DNA of 64,000 bases, taken from assembly GCF_000716595.1 (NCBI RefSeq), contig NZ_JNXC01000012.1:124001-188000 (forward strand), given 5' to 3'. Position 1 is the first letter of the stretch. Each line of letters opens with the position of its first letter. The notes beneath the pieces were generated by a model that did not search any database, was not told the origin of the DNA, and worked only from the letters and a program-made list of their open reading frames with translations. The DNA is from Saccharothrix sp. NRRL B-16314 (GTDB lineage: Bacteria; Actinomycetota; Actinomycetes; Mycobacteriales; Pseudonocardiaceae). The position numbers and the translations under genes are program-made. Below, piece by piece: positions 8,379 through 16,899 of the stretch.

Positions 8379-11201
8379 GTGCTGAACACAGGGTTGGAGC
8401 GGTACGCGGCCGTCTTCGAGGCCGCCGATCCGCCACGCACGTCCACGATCGCCTTCTACCCCGACCGCGGCGCGGCCGATCAGAGCGCGCCCGGAGCCGC
8501 CAGGCAGGACGACCGGCCGGGGGACAGCGGCTCCGACCAGCGCCCGGATTCCGTCCGCGCAGGGGGTTCGGGTAGGCGCCCGGACCGTCGCTCCGCGGCC
8601 GACGTCGGCGCTGACGAGCGCTTCGGCGAGGACCGGCTCACGATCGCCACCCCCGAGGGCACTCGCTGCGACGTCCCGGCCCTCCGGCTGCCCGTCGCCG
8701 AGGCCGTCCCGCTGCTCAGCCGCGCCCGCCGCAGCCCGGACGCCCACCCGGCCGCCGCGTTCTGGGGCGCGGCCGTGGTCGTGGCGCTGCAACTCGTCTC
8801 CCGTGGCCGGGTGCGGCCCGCCGTCACGGACGGGGACTTCGACGCCTGGCTCCTCGGTCCGCTCGACGCCGCCGACCACGCCCGCGTCCGGGACCTCGCC
8901 GAAGCGATGCCGCCGCACGCCCGCGCGGTGCCGTTGGCGGGCCGTGACCCGCTCGAACTGCCCGACGCCGAACCCCTCCTGCGGTCCTTCCTGGACGCCG
9001 TCGCCGACACGATGCCGCGCGGTGCGGCGGCCGTGCACGCGGCGGGAGCCCCGGCGTTCGCCTCGACCGCGCCGCAGCAAGTGCCGCACCTGCGCGACTG
9101 GGCCGACCAGGGCGTCCGGATCTCCCTGCGGATCGAGGGCTTCGGCCCGTTCCGCGCCGTGGTGCAGGTGCACAGCCTCGCCGACCCGGCCCGCGTGGTG
9201 GACGCCGCCGAGCTGTGGGCCGCCGCCAACCAGCGGTCGCGCGCGGACGCCACCGTCGCCCTGCGCCGCGCCGCCCGGGCCTGGCCGCCGCTGGAACGGC
9301 TGCTCGACCAGCCCGTCCCGGACGAGGTCGCGCTGCTGGACTCCGACGTGGAGCACCTGCTCAGCACCGGCGCGGTCCGCCTGGCCGGCGCGGGCGTCGA
9401 CGTGCACTGGCCGAAGGACCTGGTGCGTGACCTGTCGGCGAAGGTCGTCATGGGGGAGCGGCCGGGCGACCGGCCCGCGTTCTTCGGTCCCGACCAGGTC
9501 ACGTCCGTCGACTGGCAGCTGGCGTTGGGCGACGACCCGCTGACCCCCGACGAGCTGGACGTGCTCGCCGAGGCGACGCGTCCCGTCGTCCGGTTGCGCG
9601 ACCGCTGGACGCTGGTCGACCCCGAGCTCGCCCGTCGCGCCCGTGAACGCGCGGTCAAGCCCGTCACCGCGATCGACGCGATCGGCGCGGCCCTCACCGG
9701 CACCACCGAGATCGACGGCGTCGAGGTCGAAGTCGCCGCCACGGGCTGGCTGGACGAGCTGAAGTCGCGCCTCGCGGACCTCGACGGCGCGCCCGTCGCC
9801 CAACCCGACGCGTTGCGGGCGACGCTGCGCGACTACCAGCTGCACGGTCTGCGCTGGCTGGACCGGATGACGTCGCTCGGCCTCGGCGCGTGCCTGGCCG
9901 ACGACATGGGCCTGGGCAAGACGATCACCCTCATCGCCCTGCACCTGCACCGTGACGACGGCCCGACGCTCGTCGTCTGCCCGGCGTCGCTGATGGGCAA
10001 CTGGCAGCGCGAGATCGAGCGCTTCGCGCCCGGCGTCCCGGTCCGCCGCTTCCACGGCCCGCGCCGCGACATCGCGCACGACGGTTTCGTCCTCACCACC
10101 TACGGCACGATGCGCCTGGACGCCGACCGGCTCGCCGACGTCGACTGGGGCCTGGTCGTCGCCGACGAGGCGCAGCACGTGAAGAACCCGGCCTCCGACA
10201 CAGCGAAGGCGTTGCGGCGCATCCCCGCCCGCGCCCGCGTGGCGCTCACCGGCACGCCGGTCGAGAACGCGCTGTCCGAGCTGTGGGCGATCCTCGACTG
10301 GACCACCCCCGGCCTGCTCGGCACGCAGGCCCAGTTCAAGGCCCGCTGGTCCGGGCCCATCGAGGCCGACCAGGACCGCGAGGCGGCACAGCGGTTCGCC
10401 CGCCTGGTCCGGCCGTTCCTGCTGCGCCGCCGCAAGACCGACCCGGGCATCGCCCCCGAACTGCCGCCGAAGACCGAGACCGACCAGCCCGTCGCGCTCA
10501 CCCGGGAACAGGCCGCCCTGTACGAGGCGGTCGTGCGGGAGCTCATGGCGGAGGTCCGCGAAGCCGACGGCATCGCGCGGCGCGGCCGGATCGTCAAGCT
10601 CCTCACCGGGCTCAAGCAGGTCTGCAACCACCCGGCCCAGTACCTCAAGGAACCGTCGCCGAAGCTCGCGGGCCGCTCGGGGAAGCTGGAACTGCTCGAC
10701 GAACTGCTCGACACGATCCTCGCCGAGGACGGCGCGGTGCTCGTGTTCACCCAGTACGTCGCCATGGCCCGGCTCATGGAGCAGCACCTGGCCGGCCGCG
10801 GCATCCCGACCCAGCTCCTGCACGGCGGCACACCCGTCGCCAAGCGGGAGGACATGGTGCGGCGCTTCCAGGACGGCGAGTGCCCCGTGTTCCTGCTGTC
10901 GCTCAAAGCGGCCGGCACCGGCCTCAACCTCACCCGCGCCGACCACGTCGTGCACTACGACCGGTGGTGGAACCCGGCCGTGGAGGACCAGGCCACCGAC
11001 CGCGCGTACCGCATCGGCCAGACCCGGCCCGTGCAGGTGCACCGGCTCATCGCGGAGGGCACCATCGAGGACCGCATCGCGGCGATGCTGCGCGCCAAGC
11101 GCGACCTCGCCGACGCCGTGCTGGCCCGCGGCGACGCGGCGTTCACCGAACTCGGCGACGACGAACTGGCCAACCTGGTCGAACTCAGGAGCGGAACGTG
11201 A
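8379..11201 (+). CDS. SNF2-family DNA-dependent ATPase/helicase-like protein
   Basis: 940 residues. The N-terminal third is the actinobacterial pre-SNF2 domain (DUF3670-like, residues about 85-440; SPDAHPAAAFWGAA). The two-lobe SNF2 motor follows: motif I DDMGLGKT near 508, DEAQH near 596, ALTGTPVEN, and a C-terminal lobe with LLSLKAAGTGLNLTRADHVV and DRWWNPAVEDQATDRAYRIG. Expected role: ATP-driven translocation on or remodelling of DNA-protein complexes. Residues about 31-80 are an unusual charged, low-complexity stretch. GTG start at 8379 lies directly behind GAGGGGGA. Its stop overlaps the SWIM gene start by 4 bp (GTGA), so the two are translated together. Confidence 0.92.
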   Translation: MLNTGLERYAAVFEAADPPRTSTIAFYPDRGAADQSAPGAARQDDRPGDSGSDQRPDSVRAGGSGRRPDRRSAADVGADERFGEDRLTIATPEGTRCDVPALRLPVAEAVPLLSRARRSPDAHPAAAFWGAAVVVALQLVSRGRVRPAVTDGDFDAWLLGPLDAADHARVRDLAEAMPPHARAVPLAGRDPLELPDAEPLLRSFLDAVADTMPRGAAAVHAAGAPAFASTAPQQVPHLRDWADQGVRISLRIEGFGPFRAVVQVHSLADPARVVDAAELWAAANQRSRADATVALRRAARAWPPLERLLDQPVPDEVALLDSDVEHLLSTGAVRLAGAGVDVHWPKDLVRDLSAKVVMGERPGDRPAFFGPDQVTSVDWQLALGDDPLTPDELDVLAEATRPVVRLRDRWTLVDPELARRARERAVKPVTAIDAIGAALTGTTEIDGVEVEVAATGWLDELKSRLADLDGAPVAQPDALRATLRDYQLHGLRWLDRMTSLGLGACLADDMGLGKTITLIALHLHRDDGPTLVVCPASLMGNWQREIERFAPGVPVRRFHGPRRDIAHDGFVLTTYGTMRLDADRLADVDWGLVVADEAQHVKNPASDTAKALRRIPARARVALTGTPVENALSELWAILDWTTPGLLGTQAQFKARWSGPIEADQDREAAQRFARLVRPFLLRRRKTDPGIAPELPPKTETDQPVALTREQAALYEAVVRELMAEVREADGIARRGRIVKLLTGLKQVCNHPAQYLKEPSPKLAGRSGKLELLDELLDTILAEDGAVLVFTQYVAMARLMEQHLAGRGIPTQLLHGGTPVAKREDMVRRFQDGECPVFLLSLKAAGTGLNLTRADHVVHYDRWWNPAVEDQATDRAYRIGQTRPVQVHRLIAEGTIEDRIAAMLRAKRDLADAVLARGDAAFTELGDDELANLVELRSGT

Positions 11202-12295
11202 GCGACCGCGTCAAGGGCTTCCCCGCGTTCGGCAAGGGCGTCCGGCGGGCGCGGTCGTGGTGGGGCAAGGCGTGGCTCCAGGCGTTGGAGGACACGTCGC
11301 TGGACCAGGCGCCGCTGCGGCAGGGCCGCAAGTACGCGCACGCCGGGCTCGTCGGCACGATCACCGTCAGCCCCGGCCGGATCGCCGCCACGGTGTACGA
11401 CGTCGAGGACACCTACCAGACGTCCGTGCACCTGACCCCGCTCACCGACGGCGAGTGGAACCGGTTCCTGGCCCAGATCGCGGCCAAGGCCGGGCACCTC
11501 GCCGCGCTGCTCGACCGGGAGATGCCGCGCGAACTCGCCGACGCCGCGGCCGACGCGGACGTGCCGCTGCTGCCCGGCATCGGCGACCTCGACCCCGAGT
11601 GCACGTGTCCGGGCTGGGAACTGCCGTGCAAGCACGCCGCCGCGCTGTGCCACCAGGCGTCGTGGCTGCTCGACGCCGACCCGTGGGTGCTGCTGCTCCT
11701 GCGCGGACGTGACCAGGACGAGGTCGTGGCGGGCGCTCGCCCGACCACCGGCGTCCTCGCCACCGCCGCCTACGCGCAGCCGGTCCGGGACCTGCCCGAC
11801 GACCCGCCGCCCGGTGAGCTCGGCCCGCTGCCCGAGTTCGAACCGGCGCCCGGCCTCGACGTGGACGTGCTGCGGCTGCTCGTGGCCGACGCCGCGGTGA
11901 AAGCACGCGACGTGCTCGCCACCGGCCGGTGGCCCGCGACCGACGACCGCCGCGACCACATCCGCATGGCCGCCACCCAGCCCGGGTTGCGCGACCGCCT
12001 CGACGTCGAACCCCGCGCCGTCCGCGCCTGGCAGCAGGGTGGCGCGACCGCCCTGGACGTCCTCGAACAACCGTGGACACCGTCCACGACGGACACCGCC
12101 CGCGCCCGTGCCGCCTGGGCCAGCGGGGAACTCCCCGAACCCACCGTGCACCGCAACCGCTGGACCGTCCACAACCGACAACTGCGCTACGGCCCCGACG
12201 GCCGCTGGTACCCGTACCGCGCCACCGACGGGACGTGGTGGCCCACCGGCACCCCGCACCGCGACCCGACCGCGGCCTTCGCCGACATCGACTGA
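11198..12295 (+). CDS. SWIM zinc-finger family protein, partner of the SNF2 ATPase
   Basis: 365 residues. The start GTG at 11198 overlaps the SNF2 stop (GTGA). The N-terminus (RARSWWGKAWLQALEDTSLD) is the typical opening of bacterial SWIM proteins encoded beside SNF2 ATPases. The SWIM zinc motif is C135-x-C137-x6-C144-x-H146 (ECTCPGWELPCKHAA). The C-terminal half is Arg/Pro-rich without a clear domain. SWIM domains bind DNA or protein, and this protein is best seen as a fixed partner subunit of the upstream ATPase. The physiological job of the pair (repair, chromosome transactions or defence) is not established. Confidence 0.9.
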   Translation: MSDRVKGFPAFGKGVRRARSWWGKAWLQALEDTSLDQAPLRQGRKYAHAGLVGTITVSPGRIAATVYDVEDTYQTSVHLTPLTDGEWNRFLAQIAAKAGHLAALLDREMPRELADAAADADVPLLPGIGDLDPECTCPGWELPCKHAAALCHQASWLLDADPWVLLLLRGRDQDEVVAGARPTTGVLATAAYAQPVRDLPDDPPPGELGPLPEFEPAPGLDVDVLRLLVADAAVKARDVLATGRWPATDDRRDHIRMAATQPGLRDRLDVEPRAVRAWQQGGATALDVLEQPWTPSTTDTARARAAWASGELPEPTVHRNRWTVHNRQLRYGPDGRWYPYRATDGTWWPTGTPHRDPTAAFADID

Positions 12296-12367
12296 CACCC
12301 GAGAACGACACCGGGGAAGCGTCCACAGTGGACGAACTTCGGGCAAAAGTGCAGTTCGAGCCCGCTT

Positions 12368-12397
12368 CACCACAGGTGTGGTACCACACCTGTGGTG
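12368..12397. terminator. 30-bp perfect palindrome between convergent genes (bidirectional terminator)
   Basis: CACCACAGGTGTGGT followed at once by its exact complement gives an uninterrupted 30-bp inverted repeat. It lies between the SWIM gene (ends 12295) and the convergent small gene (ends 12452). A second, smaller dyad (CGTCCAC-A-GTGGACG) is at 12320-12334. No U-tract follows, which fits the I-shaped terminators common in actinomycetes. Confidence 0.7.
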
Positions 12398-12451
12398 GTC
12401 GGTTCGGGGCTTGGGCGGCGCGGCGGTGACGGACCGGCGCGGAACCCGCGT

Positions 12452-12682
12452 CTAGGTGATCACGCCCGGCATCACGGCGGCCGTCCGCTTGCGGCGCAGC
12501 CAGACCTTGCGCGAACCGTCCCCGAACAGCAACGTCCGCGACAGCTCCCACCCGGCGAACTCGGCGTGGATCGTCAGCTGCGTCGTCGCCGTGCGACGGG
12601 AGACACCGGCCGGCAGCCGCAGCGGCCGGTACTCCCAGTCCCCGTCGACCGCCACCCCGTCACCCGGCCCATCGCCCATCAT
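12452..12682 (-). CDS. Small DUF5703-like protein
   Basis: 76 residues from ATG 12682, which overlaps the stop of the upstream lipoprotein gene (ATGA), so it is translationally coupled. The sequence begins MMGDGPGDGVAVDGDWEYRP and has a compact charged centre (AEFAGWELSRTLLFGDGSRK). It resembles the small actinobacterial DUF5703 family, which pairs with a secreted propeller protein. There is no signal peptide or catalytic motif. Function unknown; coupling suggests a role with the lipoprotein. Confidence 0.7.
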   Translation of the reverse strand: MMGDGPGDGVAVDGDWEYRPLRLPAGVSRRTATTQLTIHAEFAGWELSRTLLFGDGSRKVWLRRKRTAAVMPGVIT

Positions 12683-13641
12683 CCGATCACCTGCATCCCT
12701 CGGCCGTCCCCGGACGCGACGAACACGCGCCCGCTGCCTGGATCGACCGCCACCGAGTCCGGCTGGCGGACCGTGGCGAACCGGTGCTCCTCCACCGGCT
12801 CGCCACCGGCGACGTCGAACCCCACGACCTCGTTGCGCCCGGTGAGGGTGATCCACACCAGGTCCCGCGCCTCGTCGTAGGCCATCCCGTACGGCGCTCC
12901 CGGCAACGGGTAGCGCAACCTCATGATCAGGGGTGCGGTGGAGAACGCCATCAGCTCGCCGCCGCGCGTGTCCACCACGAACACCCGGCCGAACCGGTCG
13001 GCGACCGCGTTCGTCGCGCCCTCGCCCGCGCGCAGCCCCGCACCGGGGCTCTCCGCCGCCGGGTCGAGGTCGAACACCGCGCTGCGCGGCCGGTCCAGCA
13101 CCACCGCCGCGTCGCCCACCGCGACCAGCCGGTCCGGGCTGGAGATGCCGCTCACGACGCGCCCGTCGACCGCCACCTGCTTCAGGTCCCGCTGCGCCAC
13201 CAGCGTCGCGCCGTCGACCCGGGCCACGTCCACCGGGCCGCCCTCGACCGCGCGCTGCGACGTCGACCCGTCCGGCCTGATCGTCACGACGACACCGGAC
13301 GGCACCACCGCCTCCACCGCGTCACCCACGGCCACGAGGCGTTCCGCCGGGCCGGGAAGCGGCACCACGACCGGCTCACCGGACAGGTCCACGGGGTACA
13401 GGGCCACCGACGGGGGATCGGTCAACGCCACCGCGACGCGCCCGCCGGCCACCGCGACCGACGTCGCCCGCCCCAGCGGCAGCACCCGGCCCTCCGGCGT
13501 CGCGGACTGCTCCGGCGACACCTCCGGCCGGGCCGGCTCCAACGTCGCGGCCAGCTGCAACGGGTCGGCCGGGTTCTCCTCGGCCGCACAACCGGAGACC
13601 AGCACGGCTCCGGTGAGCACTACCACCGCGAGTCGGCGCAA
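12679..13641 (-). CDS. Secreted lipoprotein with YncE/SMP-30-like beta-propeller repeats
   Basis: 320 residues. A type II signal peptide, MRRLAVVVLTGAVLVSGC, has lipobox VSGC, predicting attachment to the outer face of the membrane. The rest consists of propeller-like repeats of about 40 residues (RLVAVGDAVEAVV, RLVAVGDAAVVLD, GMAYDEARDLVWITLTG, SVAVDPGSGRVFVASGDG). No catalytic residues are evident; such proteins usually bind ligands or scaffold. It is the first gene of a two-gene operon with the coupled DUF5703-like gene, and is divergent from the zincin-like gene at 13817. Confidence 0.85.
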   Translation of the reverse strand: MRRLAVVVLTGAVLVSGCAAEENPADPLQLAATLEPARPEVSPEQSATPEGRVLPLGRATSVAVAGGRVAVALTDPPSVALYPVDLSGEPVVVPLPGPAERLVAVGDAVEAVVPSGVVVTIRPDGSTSQRAVEGGPVDVARVDGATLVAQRDLKQVAVDGRVVSGISSPDRLVAVGDAAVVLDRPRSAVFDLDPAAESPGAGLRAGEGATNAVADRFGRVFVVDTRGGELMAFSTAPLIMRLRYPLPGAPYGMAYDEARDLVWITLTGRNEVVGFDVAGGEPVEEHRFATVRQPDSVAVDPGSGRVFVASGDGRGMQVIG

Positions 13642-13816
13642 CGTCGGACCTCCCCGTTAACCCGTTCGCTCACTGCCCTCCCAGCATCCATCACCGAACC
13701 ACCATCGTCACGCAGGGGGGCGGGTGTTGTCGTTGGTCTGGGAGGGTGGTAGTCGCGCTCCGCCCACCCGGACCGCCCCGTTGCGGCCACCATCCCCGGT
13801 GAGGGAAGGCGGCGCG

Positions 13817-14884
13817 ATGACGATCGAGGACTTGCGGAGCAGGCACGTCCGGCTGCTGCGGGACCGGCGGGTGGTCGACCACCTCGACCCGCGGGCGCAC
13901 CCGGCCGACACCGCACCGCGCTACCACACGTGGACCAGGGTGGCCGCCGAACCGCTGCCCTCCCGGCTCGCCCGCCTGGCCGAGGTCCGCGTCCGGCCCG
14001 CCGCCTACCGGGCCGCGCACCTGCACGACCGGCAGCGCACGCTGGACGCCCTGCAACCCGAGGTGCTGCACCTGACCCGGGCCGCCGGGCTGCCCGTCGA
14101 CACACCGGTCTTCGCGGGCGTGTTCCCCACCGGCACCCTCGACGGGCTCACCGTCCCCGTGCCCGGCAGCGGCATCCTCGTCCTGGTCGACGCGTCCCTG
14201 CTGGACCTGCTCGACACCGTGCTGAAGATCATGACCGGGACGTCGCCGACCTACGGCACACCGCCCCTGCTGACCTCGGACCAGGCGTCCTACGCGCTGG
14301 CCGAGGCGTTCAACGCCCACTTCTACGGCAACGGCGCGGTCCAGGCGCGGCGGCTGCCCGAGCTGTCCGGCCAACGCCTCGCCCTGGCCGGCCTGCTGGC
14401 CCGCCGCGCCACCCAGTTCGTGCTCGCCCACGAACTCGCGCACCTGCTCGCCGGGCACCTCGTCCACGCCCGGCGCCGCACCGACCCCGACACACCCGTC
14501 GGCGCGCTCGACGCCCGGTCCGTCGGCTGGCCCCGTGAGCACGAGGCCGACCGCATCGCCGCCGTGATCATGCTGCACACCCTGGACGACCTCGGTCCGC
14601 GTGACCTCGACGCGCACGAGCCGTGCCTGGTCGGCGCGGTGCTGCTGGTGCTGTTCCTGCACGAGGTCACCGATCGGCTCGCCGACGAACTCGGCCTCAC
14701 CGTCCCGTTCGCGGGCAACCACCCGCCCCCGGTGCGTCGCGTCCAGGACGTGGCCGACCACCTCGCCGGCCACGTCCGCACCCATCGCGCGATGGACCTC
14801 GCCGCCGACATCGCCACCTGGCTGGAGGACCAGCTCGGCGGGGTGCGCCACTGGTTCCGGCTGGTCGACGAGACGACCGGCTGA
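13817..14884 (+). CDS. Putative zinc metalloprotease-like protein (HExxH motif), function unknown
   Basis: 355 residues starting at ATG 13817, with an excellent RBS (GAGGGAAGG) 7 nt upstream. The central region has a zincin motif, FVLAHELAHLLAGH (HELAH at 205-209), and a downstream HEAD at 242-245 (E243/D245) that could give the third ligand, as in gluzincins. No signal peptide or clear membrane anchor, although residues 248-300 contain hydrophobic helices. I do not recognise a named family beyond the zincin signature. It stands alone between divergent and convergent neighbours. Proteolytic activity is inferred from the motif only. Confidence 0.75.
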   Translation: MTIEDLRSRHVRLLRDRRVVDHLDPRAHPADTAPRYHTWTRVAAEPLPSRLARLAEVRVRPAAYRAAHLHDRQRTLDALQPEVLHLTRAAGLPVDTPVFAGVFPTGTLDGLTVPVPGSGILVLVDASLLDLLDTVLKIMTGTSPTYGTPPLLTSDQASYALAEAFNAHFYGNGAVQARRLPELSGQRLALAGLLARRATQFVLAHELAHLLAGHLVHARRRTDPDTPVGALDARSVGWPREHEADRIAAVIMLHTLDDLGPRDLDAHEPCLVGAVLLVLFLHEVTDRLADELGLTVPFAGNHPPPVRRVQDVADHLAGHVRTHRAMDLAADIATWLEDQLGGVRHWFRLVDETTG

Positions 14885-14897
14885 CCACGCGGTCAGG

Positions 14898-15656
14898 TCA
14901 CGTCAGGCGGGTCACCGCGCCCGTGTCGAGCTGGTAGCTGGCGGCGACGATCTTCAGGCCGTGGTGCGCCACCGCGGTCCGCAGCGTCACCGACCGCTCC
15001 TGCATCAACGACGCCACCCGCCGCGCCTGGTTGTCCACCGCAGCGGCGAGGAAGCGGGCCTCGTCCGCGTCCGGCGGCGTGGACAGCACCGCGGGCTCGA
15101 TCGAGCGCACCAGCACGCTCACGTCACCGGACACCTGCGCCCGGCCGCGCACCACGTCGACCGTCGCCGACACGGCGCCGCACTTCGCGTGCCCCAGCAC
15201 CACCACCAGCGGGATGCCCAGGTGCTCGACCCCGTACTCGATGCTGCCCAGCACGCTGTTGTCCAGCACCTCGCCCGCCGTGCGGATGGTGAACAGGTCG
15301 CCCAGCCCGTGGTCGAACACGAGCTCCGGCGGCACCCGCGAGTCCGCGCACCCCAGGATCACCGCGAACGGGTGCTGGCCCTCGACCAGCGAGTCCCGCC
15401 ACCGCAGCGACTCGTGCGGGTGGGTCTGGTGCCCGGTGACGAACCGGTGGTTGCCCTCGGCGAGCTTGCGCCACGCGCCTTCCGCGTCGAGGGACGTGGC
15501 CTCGCGAGGCCCGACCGGACTGCGCCTGGTCGGGCTCTGGGCGGACGCCGGGGTGGGTGCTCCGGCGGCGATGAACGTCCCCGCCGCGGTCCCTGCCGTG
15601 ATGCCGAACAGCCGACGCCGCGTCACCGCGGTCGGCTCGTCTCCTAATTCACGCAC
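14898..15656 (-). CDS. Tat-exported beta-class carbonic anhydrase
   Basis: A beta-carbonic anhydrase that interconverts CO2 and bicarbonate. Zinc ligands are visible: C103 and D105-x-R107 in CADSR, then H156-x-x-C159 in HAKC (numbering from GTG 15656). A twin-arginine signal (TRRRLFG followed by a hydrophobic stretch to ASAQS) predicts export, so it should act outside the membrane. Start uncertain: TTG 15707, GTG 15656 and GTG 15626 are in frame. Only 15626 has an AGGAG upstream, at a long 13-nt spacing. A Tat leader on a beta-CA is a recurrent actinobacterial variant. Confidence 0.9.
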   Translation of the reverse strand: MRELGDEPTAVTRRRLFGITAGTAAGTFIAAGAPTPASAQSPTRRSPVGPREATSLDAEGAWRKLAEGNHRFVTGHQTHPHESLRWRDSLVEGQHPFAVILGCADSRVPPELVFDHGLGDLFTIRTAGEVLDNSVLGSIEYGVEHLGIPLVVVLGHAKCGAVSATVDVVRGRAQVSGDVSVLVRSIEPAVLSTPPDADEARFLAAAVDNQARRVASLMQERSVTLRTAVAHHGLKIVAASYQLDTGAVTRLT

Positions 15657-15794
15657 CGACAGAAAGTAGACCCGGATCGGCCTTACGGGTGATGTGGCGT
15701 CACGCAAATCACACGGGCAATCACAGATAGTGACGATTCGCCCAAGGGGGATTCATTCGGACAAAATAGAAACCGTCGCACCGGTCGACCCGAA

Positions 15795-16760
15795 TCAGCC
15801 GAGCGGCCGTTCGGGGTAACCGAATTCCACCGCGCTCACGTCGTCCAACGCTGCGCGAATGGCGGGCGGCAGCGTCAATTCCTCCGCCGCCAGCGACCCC
15901 AGCAGCTGCACGGTGTCCCGCGCACCCACCACCGGCGCCACCACGCCCGGCCTGTCCCGCACCCACGCCAGCGCCACGCACAGCGCGTTCGTGCCCAACC
16001 CGTCCGCCGCCGTCGCCACCGCCTGCACGATCCGCGCCGCCCGCTCCGTGCGGTGCTGCTCCACGTACCCGGCGAAGTGCGCCGACGCGCCCCTGGAGTC
16101 CGACGGCGTGCCGTTGCGGTACTTCCCGGTCAGCACGCCCCGCCCCAACGGCGCCCACGGCAGCAGCCCGACCCCGTGGTGTTCCGCCGCGGGCACCACC
16201 TCGCGCTCCACGCCGCGTTCCAGCAGCGAGTACTCCACCTGCGTCGACACCAGCGGCGTGTGCCCCGGCAGCGCCGCCGCCGTGCCCAGCTGCCAGCCCG
16301 AGTAGTTCGACACCCCCGCGTACCGGACCCGGCCCGACGCCACCGCCGTGTCCAACGCCGACAGCGTCTCCTCCAGCGGCACGTTCACGTCCCACGCGTG
16401 CAGCTGCCACAGGTCCACGTGCTCCACGCCCAGGCGTCGCAGCGAGCCGTCCAGCGCGTGCAGCAGCGCGCCCCGCGATGCGCCGCCGCCGAACGGTCCG
16501 TCGTTGCGCCGCGCCACCGCCTTCGTCGCGATCACGACGTCCTCGCGCGGCACCACCTCGCCCAGCAGGCCGCCCAGGATGCGCTCGCTCTCGCCCTCCA
16601 CGTACACGTCGGCGGTGTCCACCAGCGTGCCGCCCGCCTCCGTGAACGCGAGCAGCTGGGTGGCCGCCTCGTCCGCGTCGGTGTCCCTGCCCCACGTCAT
16701 CGTGCCCAGGGCCATCCGGGAGACCCGCAGTCCGCTGCGGCCGAGGTATCGCTGTTCCAC
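15795..16760 (-). CDS. Aldo/keto reductase
   Basis: About 321 residues from GTG 16760 (MEQRYLGRSGLRVSRMALGT, the usual opening of YhdN/Kv-beta-like AKRs). The catalytic tetrad is present: D48 and Y53 in DTADVY, K80 in IATKAV, and H121 in LWQLHAWD. NADPH-dependent reduction of an aldehyde or ketone is expected; the substrate is unknown. A further upstream ATG at 16817 would add 19 poorly conserved residues. The gene stands alone, divergent from the LLM oxidoreductase gene. Confidence 0.92.
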   Translation of the reverse strand: MEQRYLGRSGLRVSRMALGTMTWGRDTDADEAATQLLAFTEAGGTLVDTADVYVEGESERILGGLLGEVVPREDVVIATKAVARRNDGPFGGGASRGALLHALDGSLRRLGVEHVDLWQLHAWDVNVPLEETLSALDTAVASGRVRYAGVSNYSGWQLGTAAALPGHTPLVSTQVEYSLLERGVEREVVPAAEHHGVGLLPWAPLGRGVLTGKYRNGTPSDSRGASAHFAGYVEQHRTERAARIVQAVATAADGLGTNALCVALAWVRDRPGVVAPVVGARDTVQLLGSLAAEELTLPPAIRAALDDVSAVEFGYPERPLG

Positions 16761-16899
16761 GCCGGGGAGCCTAAGGGGTGATCGAAATTCCGGCGGGTCG
16801 TGACGCGCATTTGTCAAGGGCGAATCTCCCCGGTGCCGGGGTGCGGGGCTTGCGGGTCGCCCTGGCCAACCAGGTTACCGAGCGGTAGGGTCCCGGTTC

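Noticed and set aside
6663..11042. A very long open frame opposite the AlkZ-like, PadR and SNF2 genes
   Set aside because: Its translation is Arg/Gly/His-rich with no domain, and it runs antisense to well-supported genes; it is a consequence of GC-rich codon bias.
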